From assembly GCF_024171605.1 (NCBI RefSeq), contig NZ_JALKAA010000008.1, positions 1-64,000 of the forward strand: a DNA stretch of 64,000 nt, in the 5' to 3' direction. Shown here piece by piece: positions 25,883 through 34,994 of this stretch; position 1 is the stretch's first letter; each line of letters starts with the position of its first letter. The notes under the pieces were generated by a model. That model worked only from the letters and a program-made list of their open reading frames with translations. It had not been told where the DNA came from and did not search any database. Origin of the DNA: Pontibacter sp. HSC-36F09 (GTDB lineage: Bacteria; Bacteroidota; Bacteroidia; Cytophagales; Hymenobacteraceae). The translations under genes were made by a program, and so were the position numbers.

Positions 25883-26542
25883 ATGACAAAGACCATACTC
25901 CTGATAGGACTGCTGCTGGTCATCTCGTTTGCAGCAGAAGCCCAGTATTACCGCTACGGCGTAAAAGCTGGTGGTGGCTTCTCCAGAGCAGCCGGCTCAG
26001 ATGCTCCTTCCGACCAGATCAACCACCTGGCAGGTATACATGGTGCCTTCGTTTTTGACTATGAGTTTGCTTCCCGCCTTTCGGTGCAGCCCGAGCTCCA
26101 CTACAGCCGCAAGGGCTTTACCTATGACAACTATACCTTAAACACTCCCTCCGAAACCGCCCTCACCGGCGACCTGCGCCTCGATTACATCGAACTCCCC
26201 CTTATGGTCAAACTGCAGAAAGCTGCTCTGTTCGTAGAGGCTGGTCCTTACATGGGTTACCTGATCAATGTCGGCAACAAGGTTAATATGGTGAGCACTG
26301 ATCCTACCCTGGATCCTCCACTCGTTCTGGGTCGCCAAGATTTCAGCCGGGATGATTTTAACAGCTTTGATGCCGGTTATGCTTTGGGTGGTGGCTTGAT
26401 GCTCGAAAGCGGTTTCTTTCTGAATGTGCGCCACACAGGCAGCCTCCGCCCATTTCCGAAACAGGACCTGACCCAGCGTAACCTTGTCTGGCAACTTTCT
26501 ATCGGCTTTCTGATGCCTGCAAGTAAGCCTGGCAACTGGTAA
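25883..26542 (+). CDS. PorT-type outer-membrane beta-barrel protein (copy 3)
   Basis: From the ATG at 25883 the product has 219 residues with signal peptide MTKTILLIGLLLVISFAAEA; the 41 codons open upstream of it overlap the preceding terminator and are rejected. Shared family blocks: YRYGVKAGGGFSRAAG, LSVQPELHYSRKGF, LDYIELPLMVKLQKAALFVE, ending LSIGFLMPAS. It is more diverged than the first two copies. Two octamers or near-octamers lie in it. Confidence 0.82.
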   Translation: MTKTILLIGLLLVISFAAEAQYYRYGVKAGGGFSRAAGSDAPSDQINHLAGIHGAFVFDYEFASRLSVQPELHYSRKGFTYDNYTLNTPSETALTGDLRLDYIELPLMVKLQKAALFVEAGPYMGYLINVGNKVNMVSTDPTLDPPLVLGRQDFSRDDFNSFDAGYALGGGLMLESGFFLNVRHTGSLRPFPKQDLTQRNLVWQLSIGFLMPASKPGNW

Positions 26543-26571
26543 AAGCGCACTCGTATACCTTAAAAACAGTA

Positions 26572-26603
26572 CAGCCCCGCTACTTGGATCAGTAACGGGG
26601 CTG
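26572..26603 (+). terminator. bidirectional terminator between barrel gene 3 and the M20 peptidase
   Basis: CAGCCCCG pairs with CGGGGCTG, with TACT/AGTA extending the stem. T-rich sequence follows on the plus strand; the M20 gene converges from the right. Confidence 0.65.
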
Positions 26604-26623
26604 TGTTGTTTTAGAGAAGGAGT

Positions 26624-27985
26624 TTACTTGCTCATCTCTGCGTAGTGCTTATAGAACTGCGGGATCGTCTCTATACCTTTCATGAAATTGAACACACCAA
26701 AATGCTCGTTAGGGGAGTGGATCGCATCCGTATCCAGACCAAAGCCCATCAATACAGAATCCAGTCCGAGCTCTGACTTGAACATCGCCACGATTGGAAT
26801 AGAACCACCGCTGCGCACCGGCACCGGCTTCACCCCGAAGGTTTCTTCGTAAGCTTTGGCAGCCGCCTGATAAGCGATCGAATCTGTAGGCGTTACCACC
26901 GGCTCACCGCCGTGGTGTGGCTTCACCAGCACCTTCACGCTCTTCGGCGCAATGCTTTCAAAGTGCTTCTTGAATTTCTCTGTGATCTCCTCAGAAGTCT
27001 GGTTCGGCACAAGGCGCATCGATATTTTGGCAAACGCCTGGGAAGGTATAACTGTCTTGGCGCCTTCCCCGGTATAGCCACCCCAGATGCCGTTCACATC
27101 CAGCGTCGGGCGTATGGAGTTACGCTCCATAGTCACGTAGCCTTCCTCGCCATGCACATCCGATAGGTCGAGCGCCTGCTTATACTTGTCCAGACTGAAT
27201 GGGGCGCGGGCCATCTCGGCGCGTTCCTCCTGGCTTAGTTCCTGCACATTGTCGTAGAAACCAGGTATGGTGATGTGGTTGTTCTCGTCGTGCATCGAAG
27301 CGATCATCTGGCACAGGATGTTGATCGGGTTTGCCACAGCGCCGCCGTACAGGCCGGAGTGCAGGTCACGGTTCGGTCCGGTTACTTCTACCTCCACATA
27401 ACTCATACCGCGCAAACCGGTCGTAATCGAAGGCGTATCGTTGCCCAGCATACCTGTGTCCGAGATCAGGATCACATCGGCAGTTAATTTCTCCTTGTTA
27501 TTTTTAACGAAAGTAGCCAGGTTGGCAGATCCCACTTCCTCCTCGCCTTCTATCATGAACTTCACATTACAAGTTAATGCGTTGTTCTGCATCATGACTT
27601 CAAAGGCTTTTACGTGCATGTACATCTGGCCTTTGTCGTCGCAGGCGCCACGGGCGTAGATCTTACCGTCTTTAATTACTGGCTCAAAAGGAGGCGATGT
27701 CCACAGTTCATAAGGATCGGCAGGCTGCACATCGTAGTGGCCGTACACCAGCACCGTAGGCAGGCTTGGGTCCACCACTTTCTCGCCATACACAATCGGG
27801 TAGCCGGCAGTTTCGCATAGCTCCACGTTATCGGCGCCGGCTTCGCGCAGCTTTTGGGCTACGAAGTCAGCTGTGCGCAGTACGTCCTGCTTAAACTTTG
27901 GGTCGGCGCTTACAGAAGGTATGCGCAGCATGTCGAGCAGTTCGTTTATAAATCGGTCTTTGTTGTCAGCGATATATTGATTCAT
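26624..27985 (-). CDS. M20 family metallodipeptidase
   Basis: A 453-residue cytosolic peptidase with the M20 two-metal site: VYGHYDVQPADPYELW (His and first Asp), YARGACDDKGQMYMH (bridging Asp), MIEGEEEVGSANL (catalytic Glu and metal Glu) and ISDTGMLGNDTPS. It matches the dipeptidase / CNDP-like branch by length and motif spacing. No signal peptide. It is co-oriented with plsY but separated from it by a terminator, so it is probably its own transcript. Confidence 0.9.
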   Translation of the reverse strand: MNQYIADNKDRFINELLDMLRIPSVSADPKFKQDVLRTADFVAQKLREAGADNVELCETAGYPIVYGEKVVDPSLPTVLVYGHYDVQPADPYELWTSPPFEPVIKDGKIYARGACDDKGQMYMHVKAFEVMMQNNALTCNVKFMIEGEEEVGSANLATFVKNNKEKLTADVILISDTGMLGNDTPSITTGLRGMSYVEVEVTGPNRDLHSGLYGGAVANPINILCQMIASMHDENNHITIPGFYDNVQELSQEERAEMARAPFSLDKYKQALDLSDVHGEEGYVTMERNSIRPTLDVNGIWGGYTGEGAKTVIPSQAFAKISMRLVPNQTSEEITEKFKKHFESIAPKSVKVLVKPHHGGEPVVTPTDSIAYQAAAKAYEETFGVKPVPVRSGGSIPIVAMFKSELGLDSVLMGFGLDTDAIHSPNEHFGVFNFMKGIETIPQFYKHYAEMSK

Positions 27986-28016
27986 AGTCTAGATAAATGT
28001 CCTGCGCTAAAGGTAC

Positions 28017-28047
28017 AAAAAAAGCCACCCTTCGGAAAGAGTGGCTA
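28017..28047 (-). terminator. intrinsic terminator of plsY
   Basis: AGCCAC (28023-28028) pairs with GTGGCT (28041-28046), with CCTT/AAAG inside; a seven-T run follows on the minus strand. It lies between plsY and the M20 gene. Confidence 0.75.
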
Positions 28048-28078
28048 TTAGAATGCTTATACCTATGGGTGGCTATAC

Positions 28079-28723
28079 TTATTTTCGGAGTCCGAGCTTG
28101 ATGTTGGCTTTGCTCTCCTCGCCATTTATCAGGCGGTTGATGTTCTTACGGTGCGTTAATACCACCACGGCGAACACCACAAATCCAAAGATGATCAGGA
28201 TCGGGTTATCCGGATGGAAACGCGGCAGCAACAGGAGTATGGGAAAGGCAAGTGCCGCAATCATAGAGCCCAGCGACACATACTTAGAAGTAAAGAGCAC
28301 GATCACAAAAATGACCATGCACATCAGGGCTACTTCCAGGTGTATGGCCAACATCATACCCAGCAGCGTTGCCACTCCTTTTCCGCCCTTAAAGCGCTCG
28401 TATACCGGAAAAATATGGCCTACCACTGCCAATGCGCCCATGGCCAACTGATAGAACATCAAATCATCGGCGGGCACGGCGTTGAAGATCACCAGTAAGG
28501 CTGCCAGCGAAGTGGCTACCCAGCCTTTGAAGATGTCGATCAGCATCACGATGGTGCCCGGCTTTTTGCCCAGCACCCGAAATGTATTGGTTGCGCCGGA
28601 GTTACCACTGCCGTGCTGGCGTATGTCAATCCCGTAGTAAGCCTTGCCGATCCAAACGGCGGTAGATATAGATCCAATTAAGTATGCTACTATAAATAAA
28701 GCGGCAATTAAAAGTATGTTCAT
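28079..28723 (-). CDS. plsY: glycerol-3-phosphate acyltransferase PlsY
   Basis: An inner-membrane enzyme that acylates glycerol-3-phosphate from acyl-phosphate, the first step of phospholipid synthesis. The 214 residues have about five to seven membrane segments and the three PlsY motifs: GSGNSGATNTFRVLGKKPG (about 39-57), RFKGGKGVATLLG (about 110-122) and the C-terminal THRKNINRLINGEE. No companion plsX is nearby. Confidence 0.93.
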   Translation of the reverse strand: MNILLIAALFIVAYLIGSISTAVWIGKAYYGIDIRQHGSGNSGATNTFRVLGKKPGTIVMLIDIFKGWVATSLAALLVIFNAVPADDLMFYQLAMGALAVVGHIFPVYERFKGGKGVATLLGMMLAIHLEVALMCMVIFVIVLFTSKYVSLGSMIAALAFPILLLLPRFHPDNPILIIFGFVVFAVVVLTHRKNINRLINGEESKANIKLGLRK

Positions 28724-28886
28724 GACGCGTGTGCCAGGTTTCTGTTTGCATTAACCACACTTAACAGAATTAAGTGCGGTTTGCCCGTGTGTTTTTATTT
28801 TGAAAAGAACCCAAATATAGGGACTAGTTATTTTAATATCCAAACGGTGGATATCTTTCCCTATACGGCCGTAATGCGGGTATCGG

Positions 28887-31800
28887 TTATTGCCAACCTT
28901 CCTCCTCTTCAGCATTTCCTTTTTTCTTCTTCTTTTTCTTCTTTGTGTCCTCTACTTCGTCTTCAGCCATATTAAAGCCCCCCTGCTCTGCTATTGGTGC
29001 CTGGGTTGCCATTTTAAAAGGATCTTTACCGTTCAGGTAGTCGTGCTTGAACTGGTCCACAAAGCGGTTCTTATCGATGCCTTCACCCATGTACATACCG
29101 TACTTACGGGAGCGACCGCCACTGGCCTTGGAGCGGATGGTTTTGTTCAGGTCAGCGTCAGAGGATACAACCACGAGGCCGTTTTCCAGGTAGCTCAGGA
29201 ACACCCAGGTATAAGGATCTGCCTGCAGGTACAGGTTCACGACCGGTTCGCCGTTCAGGTCCTGCTTGATCTCCATAAAGCCGTCCATGTTCGCGTTGAT
29301 CTCTTCCTTCATCACGTTGGACAAGCCAAGCTTGCCCACGCTGTACCAGGCATTGGTTTTGTTGGACCAACGCAAATCTACGTTGTCGAACACCATGCTG
29401 CGCACCAACTTGTTTGAGAGTTTTGGTAAAGCGATCGCACCGCCCTGGTAACGTTGCGCGTCGCGGTTGCCGATGATGTTGCCCAGTTTGTAAAGCATCG
29501 CCTCGTCACCACCCTGGTCGCCGCCTCCGCGTATAGCCGTCTCGTTCAGTTTTTTGCCAAGTGCCGTGATAACCGAAGTATGCATGTTCATGTCAAAAGC
29601 CATGAGCGCATCGATGGCATAATAGCCGCTGTCGGTTTTGGCTATACCTGTTCCGGCCGACTCTATTCCAAAATCCTTCAGGGAATTCACCAGGTTCAGC
29701 TTGCCTTCAAAAGTTACCGTTTTGGAGCCTTCGTTGTAACGCAACTCGCTGCCTTCGTAAGATCCGGCAGCTGAACGGGCTGCATCCGTAATCTTAAATT
29801 CGCTTTTCTCCTTGTCGTAAGACAGGTCGCCGCTCACGGTAAAAATGTCCAGGTCGTCCTCGTACTGCTTCTTCGAAACGAAGGTGTTGTAGGGTTTAAA
29901 TGTTCCACGTGACAGGTGCAGACCTGTGTACAGCTGATTTCCGTCCGGAGCCTTCTGCTTCATGATCGGGATGCGCACGTTGTCCGGGTTCAGGGAGTCA
30001 CGCTTGAACGGGAACCAGTCCGAGTCTTCTTCGTTTCCGGTGAAGTTCAGCTTCAGGTCGCCATCAAAATCCATGTGTGGGCGGTAGGAGTACATTGTCA
30101 CGTTTCCTCTGTAGCGAATATGCGGGAAGATGTAGAAATTATCCGTTTCGCGCACCAGCGACTGTGCATAGGTTGTGTTGATGCTTGATTTCTTCTTCAG
30201 TTCGTGCTGCTTGTACAGGAAGTCGGCAAACTGCAACTTAAACGAATCAGAAGCAGCATTCTGATAATCATGTATGGCCGTACCACTGAAGGCATTGCGC
30301 GATAGCACGTTGATATTGCCTGAATACAGTTTATGGAACTGCTGCAGGGAGTCAGCCAGAACGCGTGCATTGCGCAGGGTAGTAATGGTTGCACCTGCCG
30401 CCACAGCTACTTTTCCGCTGTCAGGTATAATGTGCACATCACCTACAGGTATGTAGGGCACGCCGCCTGCCAGAATAGAGTTTACTTTGAGATCATACTC
30501 ACCGGTGGCGGCGCTAAAGTACAGGCCTTCCTGCTCCGGGTGCTGCGAGTAGAAGTAGTTTTTACCGCTTGCGTCATCGGCTGCCAGACTTACCTTTTGC
30601 TGCTTCATATCCCAGGTGGCGCGGCTCATAGATGTTTTGTACTGCGCCTTCGGGAACTCGATACTCGCTATACCTTTCTGCTCACTGCCAAACTTGACAA
30701 AGCGCTTGTCCAGGTCGTAGCTAATGGCCATATCCGTCGCTTTCATGGCTGGCTTACCTTCCACATCCGATTTCACGATCATCTGTGCATTGTTGCCCGA
30801 CAGGTTGCGCCCTTTGAACGAAAGCTTCTGTGAAACGATGTTGGCATCGGCGTTATCCAGTTCGCCATCGCCATACAGTCCCCCCGGCGACAACTTGGCT
30901 GTACCCGTAAACTTGAATTCTTCTTTGTAGATCTTCATTGGGTCCTCGGCAGCGGCCATCAGGTACATGGTGTCCTGCTTCGGCACCCAGATCATTTCAT
31001 AGTGCCCCAGGCTGGCCATCGGGAAGCTGGCCTCGCCGCCTCCTGCTTCCACTTTCGCGCTGGCTCCTTTTTGGGTCACCACTTTGTCGAGGTAGTAGGT
31101 ATACTCCGGCGCCTCTAAGGTAGAGGTCAGGTACTTGAGTTTGCCCCGGCTCTGTATACCTGCCGAGGTCATCATAATGGTATCATAGGCTATACCTTTG
31201 CCACCGAATGCCGGCAGTCCTTTCGGGCCAGGCTGGTAGTAGAAGCCAAGCGTTTCGTCCGGCATCATGGTCAGCTTAGTCTTGATCGGTGGAAAAATAT
31301 CGCCGGAATAGAAGGTACCATTGAAGCCGAGCATGCTTTTGCCTTTGCTCAAACTATCGAGTTTGTAGGATGGGATGTCGAAGTAAACGGTGCTGTCGTA
31401 GGCACCTGCCAGTACGTCCGGCCTGGCAAAGGCCACCTGCCCACCCATCGGCGAGTCAAATTTCGGATACTCCGGGTAGTGCTTGCGACCCGACTTGTTG
31501 TTTGGCTTGTTGATGTAGAGCTTACCGGACATTTTGCCCGACCGGCTGGTCATCACCTGTTCCAGTTCTTTCTTTTTGCCTACCGCATGGCGTTTCTTTG
31601 TCACAAAAGCCACGGTGTCCAGTTTCTGCATATCGATCATGAACTCATTATAATCGAACTTGAACTGAGAGCCTCTGAAGTTCAGACGGCCTGCGTACAG
31701 CCTGCCACCGAACTCCATGTTGCGGTTGTCGAGCAGGTGCACAATGCTGCTGTCAGGCACGACGTAAACGGTAGAAGAGTCGTTGTTGAAGGCCATTTTC

Positions 31801-33671
31801 TCCACACCACGCACCGTCAGGCGGTTGCTGTTCAGGTTGAGGGTAGCGTTACGGCCAGACGGCACCACCGATTTGATCACTAGGTGGTCGTAGTCGCTTA
31901 GATTCTGTGCCGAGCCTACATAGTGCCAGGCTTTCGGCTTCAGGGAGATAAAGTTAGTCTGTCCGTCGTAGGTCAGGTACCCTTCGCGGGCCAGGCTAAT
32001 GGCCGCTTCCCGCACCGCTTTCTCGTTCAGTTTCGATGCCTTGGCCACATCGAATGCGTAGAAATCGTTGGTTTTGGCTTTGGCGGCATACGACACCAGC
32101 ACCTGCAGCGGGTGGAAACTAGCTACACCGACCAACTGCTGAAAACGCATGTTAGAGAAATACTGCGCCGATTCCAGTTGCACCGGTATAAGGGTTTTGG
32201 TATTCAGGATCGAGAAATTGACGTGCGGTGTACCCAGGTTCCAGGCAACACGCTCAGCTGTGATCTCGAACTTGTGGTAGCTGTCGTAGAAAGGAGACTT
32301 GCTATACATACCTTTATCACGGGTCAGGACCAGTTCGCGGGTTGGCTTGGAGTAGCGCAATTGCATGGCCGGATGCGTAAGCGAGTCCCGGCGCTGGTTT
32401 TGGTAGATAGCAACGTATGCCCTGTTGGCAAAAATAATGGAGTCGTTCAGGTTGTAGTTGTGTGCCATAGACCGGAACTTCTTCTTTCCGTCTTCCAATA
32501 CTGCCAGCGCAGAAATACTGCCGTCGAGTGGCTTACTACCGATCAGGTTGCCGGCCAGCGTAAAACCACCGGAATAGACTATATCTTTGCCCAGGCTTTT
32601 TACTTTTGCATCGTTGGTGTAGGAGGCAAAACGCGGATAGGATTTCTCTCCGTTCGTGCCGGCTTTGGTGCTTCTGAACTCAAAAATACCCTCAATTGGG
32701 GCGTCGAGCACAGCATTGTAGGTGATGGTGGCTACAGGTACTTTGAAGGCGGCTGCCGTAATATCAAAATTGAAGGCCTTGAAATCGGCTGAGACCGGCT
32801 TGCCATCAGCTGTCCATGAAAAGGAGCCGCCCTCCCCGACGAACAGATTGGTCGCCAGCATTAGGTGCCCGCTCGTTTTCATGATGGCAGTGGAATCGTG
32901 TATGGTGGCGAAACTCAGGTTGACATTCTCCAGCTTCAGCACCGGGCCGCTCACCTTCGGCTGAGCAGGTATAAACATCTTCTTGAAGTCGTCGCGGCGC
33001 TTCTTCTCAGCTACTTTTGGGTCTACTTTTTTTGCCGCAGGCTTAGGCGTGTCCCAGGCATCTCCCCAATCATCAGCAGTAGCCTCTTTGCTTTCGCCTG
33101 CTACCTCATCGTCCCAGGAGAAACTTTCCCAGTCGCTTACCTCCTCCGACTTTTCTTTGTCTTTCGGGGCCGCCTTGCCTTCATAGGCAAAGCTCACGGC
33201 GCCCCCTGTGGTGCGCAGGGCATACTGCTTGTTCTGGTACAGTATACCTGTGGTCAGGTAACTGCTGCTGGTCTTAAAGAAACGATCGAGGGCTGCACCC
33301 TCATCCTGCTGCACAGCCTTGGCCACCACCTCCAGCATGTTGTCGATCTGAGCACCACGCATGTTCTGATGGTTCACGGCGCCCACCAGCATCTCGTAGA
33401 AGTTCTCGTAATGCGGATTGACGCGCAGCTTCTTGCGGTACATCAATTGCGAAATGTCGATCACCTGCTGTTTCTGCTTATCGGATAGTCGCTGGTTGCC
33501 CCACACGCTCTCCAGGGCAGCTCCCAGTGCTTCGGCATTTTTGGCTTTGCCAGTCACCAGCATAGCTTTGGCATCGGTGATATACTGCGCCGGGTCAGTT
33601 GCTAGCTTAGTCTGGGCTTGTGCTGCGAATACAGCCAGGAAAAATAAAAAGGGTAGAAGTTTATATTTCAT
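28887..33671 (-). CDS. very large exported protein of unknown function
   Basis: A 1594-residue protein with a clear signal peptide (MKYKLLPFLFFLAVFAAQA). No catalytic domain is recognised. Residues about 170-240 form a charged linker (EKSEEVSDWESFSWDDE, then KKRRDDFKKMF); the remaining 1300 residues are a long beta-rich region with repeated short motifs of the type LxLxSNxLTVxG, and many phrases on fields such as YSGGFTLAGNLIG. The C-terminus is a lysine tract followed by EEEEGWQ. Proteins of this kind occur as single copies across Cytophagales. The beta-rich build and size suggest a periplasmic or outer-membrane-associated scaffold; that is inference. It shares a short gap (19 bp) with prmA upstream, so it may be co-transcribed. 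Confidence 0.8.
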   Translation of the reverse strand: MKYKLLPFLFFLAVFAAQAQTKLATDPAQYITDAKAMLVTGKAKNAEALGAALESVWGNQRLSDKQKQQVIDISQLMYRKKLRVNPHYENFYEMLVGAVNHQNMRGAQIDNMLEVVAKAVQQDEGAALDRFFKTSSSYLTTGILYQNKQYALRTTGGAVSFAYEGKAAPKDKEKSEEVSDWESFSWDDEVAGESKEATADDWGDAWDTPKPAAKKVDPKVAEKKRRDDFKKMFIPAQPKVSGPVLKLENVNLSFATIHDSTAIMKTSGHLMLATNLFVGEGGSFSWTADGKPVSADFKAFNFDITAAAFKVPVATITYNAVLDAPIEGIFEFRSTKAGTNGEKSYPRFASYTNDAKVKSLGKDIVYSGGFTLAGNLIGSKPLDGSISALAVLEDGKKKFRSMAHNYNLNDSIIFANRAYVAIYQNQRRDSLTHPAMQLRYSKPTRELVLTRDKGMYSKSPFYDSYHKFEITAERVAWNLGTPHVNFSILNTKTLIPVQLESAQYFSNMRFQQLVGVASFHPLQVLVSYAAKAKTNDFYAFDVAKASKLNEKAVREAAISLAREGYLTYDGQTNFISLKPKAWHYVGSAQNLSDYDHLVIKSVVPSGRNATLNLNSNRLTVRGVEKMAFNNDSSTVYVVPDSSIVHLLDNRNMEFGGRLYAGRLNFRGSQFKFDYNEFMIDMQKLDTVAFVTKKRHAVGKKKELEQVMTSRSGKMSGKLYINKPNNKSGRKHYPEYPKFDSPMGGQVAFARPDVLAGAYDSTVYFDIPSYKLDSLSKGKSMLGFNGTFYSGDIFPPIKTKLTMMPDETLGFYYQPGPKGLPAFGGKGIAYDTIMMTSAGIQSRGKLKYLTSTLEAPEYTYYLDKVVTQKGASAKVEAGGGEASFPMASLGHYEMIWVPKQDTMYLMAAAEDPMKIYKEEFKFTGTAKLSPGGLYGDGELDNADANIVSQKLSFKGRNLSGNNAQMIVKSDVEGKPAMKATDMAISYDLDKRFVKFGSEQKGIASIEFPKAQYKTSMSRATWDMKQQKVSLAADDASGKNYFYSQHPEQEGLYFSAATGEYDLKVNSILAGGVPYIPVGDVHIIPDSGKVAVAAGATITTLRNARVLADSLQQFHKLYSGNINVLSRNAFSGTAIHDYQNAASDSFKLQFADFLYKQHELKKKSSINTTYAQSLVRETDNFYIFPHIRYRGNVTMYSYRPHMDFDGDLKLNFTGNEEDSDWFPFKRDSLNPDNVRIPIMKQKAPDGNQLYTGLHLSRGTFKPYNTFVSKKQYEDDLDIFTVSGDLSYDKEKSEFKITDAARSAAGSYEGSELRYNEGSKTVTFEGKLNLVNSLKDFGIESAGTGIAKTDSGYYAIDALMAFDMNMHTSVITALGKKLNETAIRGGGDQGGDEAMLYKLGNIIGNRDAQRYQGGAIALPKLSNKLVRSMVFDNVDLRWSNKTNAWYSVGKLGLSNVMKEEINANMDGFMEIKQDLNGEPVVNLYLQADPYTWVFLSYLENGLVVVSSDADLNKTIRSKASGGRSRKYGMYMGEGIDKNRFVDQFKHDYLNGKDPFKMATQAPIAEQGGFNMAEDEVEDTKKKKKKKKGNAEEEEGWQ

Positions 33672-33690
33672 AGGTCGGAAGGATAATCAA

Positions 33691-34521
33691 TTACTTGTTC
33701 TTAAAAATAGCAGACACCCAGTTGTTCTTGGTGCGGTGCGACACGTAGGTCAGTCCCAGTTCAGTAGCCCGCTCCAGCAGCGCCGGCAAGTCTTCAGTAT
33801 AAAAGCCGCTTAGCAACAAGGTGCCTGCTGGCTTTAGCACCGCCACATAGGCCGGCATGTCGTCGAGCAGCACGTTGCGGTTAATGTTGGCCAGGATAAT
33901 GTCGTAAGGCTGGTCTCCTTCAATTGTCTCGGCACCGCCTAGTCGCACGTCTATACCTGCATAGCCGTTTTCCTGCGCATTCTCGCGGGCATTTTCTACC
34001 GTCCAGTCTTCTATTTCTACGGCTACGATCTCAGCAGCGCCCAATTCTCCGGCCATAATAGCTAGTATACCTGTGCCGCAGCCCATGTCCAGAACGCGCT
34101 TGCCCTGGTGGTCGAGTGTCAGCTGGTTTTCGATCATGAGCGTGGTGGTTTCATGGTGGCCCGTGCCGAAGGACATTTTCGGGTTGATCACGATGTCATA
34201 CTTTGCCTCAGCTGGTTTCTCGTGGAACGAGGCCCGCACAGATACCTGCCCGCCGATGAAGAGCGGCTCGAAATTGCGCTCCCACTCTTCGTTCCAGTTC
34301 TGCCGCTCAATCTTCTGTACCTGATATTCCACGGTGGTATACCCGGCGTAGCGGGCGATCATGTTAGTGAGTTCGCGCTGGTCGAACTTGTCTTCGTCGA
34401 TGTAAGCGTTAAAACCCTCGGCTGTGTCCTCAAAGGCATCAAAACCCAACTCGCCCATTTCGGCAGTGAAGATGTCGGCAAAATCGGGGCTTACTTTCAG
34501 GGCAACTTCTATAAAATCCAT
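33691..34521 (-). CDS. prmA: ribosomal protein L11 methyltransferase
   Basis: A SAM-dependent methyltransferase that methylates lysines and the N-terminus of L11. 276 residues, with the N-terminal substrate-binding domain (about 1-100) and the Rossmann core: GTGHHETTTLMIE (about 118-130), SAM motif LDMGCGTGILAIMAGELGA (about 143-161), and DIILANINRNVLL (NxN catalytic region, about 208-220). It lies between a small exported protein gene and the 1594-residue gene. Confidence 0.93.
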   Translation of the reverse strand: MDFIEVALKVSPDFADIFTAEMGELGFDAFEDTAEGFNAYIDEDKFDQRELTNMIARYAGYTTVEYQVQKIERQNWNEEWERNFEPLFIGGQVSVRASFHEKPAEAKYDIVINPKMSFGTGHHETTTLMIENQLTLDHQGKRVLDMGCGTGILAIMAGELGAAEIVAVEIEDWTVENARENAQENGYAGIDVRLGGAETIEGDQPYDIILANINRNVLLDDMPAYVAVLKPAGTLLLSGFYTEDLPALLERATELGLTYVSHRTKNNWVSAIFKNK

Positions 34522-34530
34522 GTGTGTTGG

Positions 34531-34902
34531 TTAAGGACGGCACGCCGCGTAGGAGCGCACGTTGGTAAAGTGTACAGTAAAATCAGCAAAATTCCGGTTA
34601 TCGGTCACGTAGAGCACGTGGTCGGCAAAGGCTTTCTTGTTGGTGATGTGCCAGATGGCCGTGCCATCGGCAAAAAGTTTATTACTCTCGCGGTATACCA
34701 CCATGGAGGCAAAGGCTTCTTCATCGCCCAGGTATACCGTATAGGCAGCGGTGTTCTTATACCTGGGGTCGCGCTCCAGGTATACCGAACCATAGATGCG
34801 GCAAATGTCATTGCTGGCTACCGTGACGGGCGAGGGGGCTGCTGGCTGCGCCGCCGCCAGGTATGGAAGCAGCGTTAACCAAAAGGATATTATCAAAATC
34901 AT
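34531..34902 (-). CDS. small exported protein (DUF6150-like)
   Basis: A 123-residue protein from the ATG at 34902; the frame opens six codons earlier at a TTG. Signal peptide MILIISFWLTLLPYLAAAQ. The mature part has a repeated pattern of YG-VY..., VYRESNKLFADGTAIW, VLYVTDNRNFADFTVHFTN and a cysteine near each end (ICRIYGSVY, AACRP), which I associate with DUF6150. Function unknown. It lies 9 bp upstream of prmA. Confidence 0.65.
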   Translation of the reverse strand: MILIISFWLTLLPYLAAAQPAAPSPVTVASNDICRIYGSVYLERDPRYKNTAAYTVYLGDEEAFASMVVYRESNKLFADGTAIWHITNKKAFADHVLYVTDNRNFADFTVHFTNVRSYAACRP

Positions 34903-34940
34903 AGCAGATAATTTAGCCAAATATAACTATATCTACAAGA

Positions 34941-34977
34941 AAAAAGGCTGCCAACTTTTTTAGTTAGCAGCCTTTTT
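34941..34977 (-). terminator. terminator of tpiA, usable in both directions
   Basis: AAAAAGGCTGC (34941-34951) pairs with GCAGCCTTTTT (34967-34977) with AACT/AGTT inside. It lies 18 bp past the tpiA stop. Confidence 0.85.
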
Positions 34978-34994
34978 CCTGTGTTACCTGATTC

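Noticed and set aside
31923-32792. 289-codon plus-strand frame opposite the 1594-residue gene
   Set aside because: It lies fully inside a minus-strand gene with signal peptide and continuous frame, and its product has no recognisable features; an antisense shadow.
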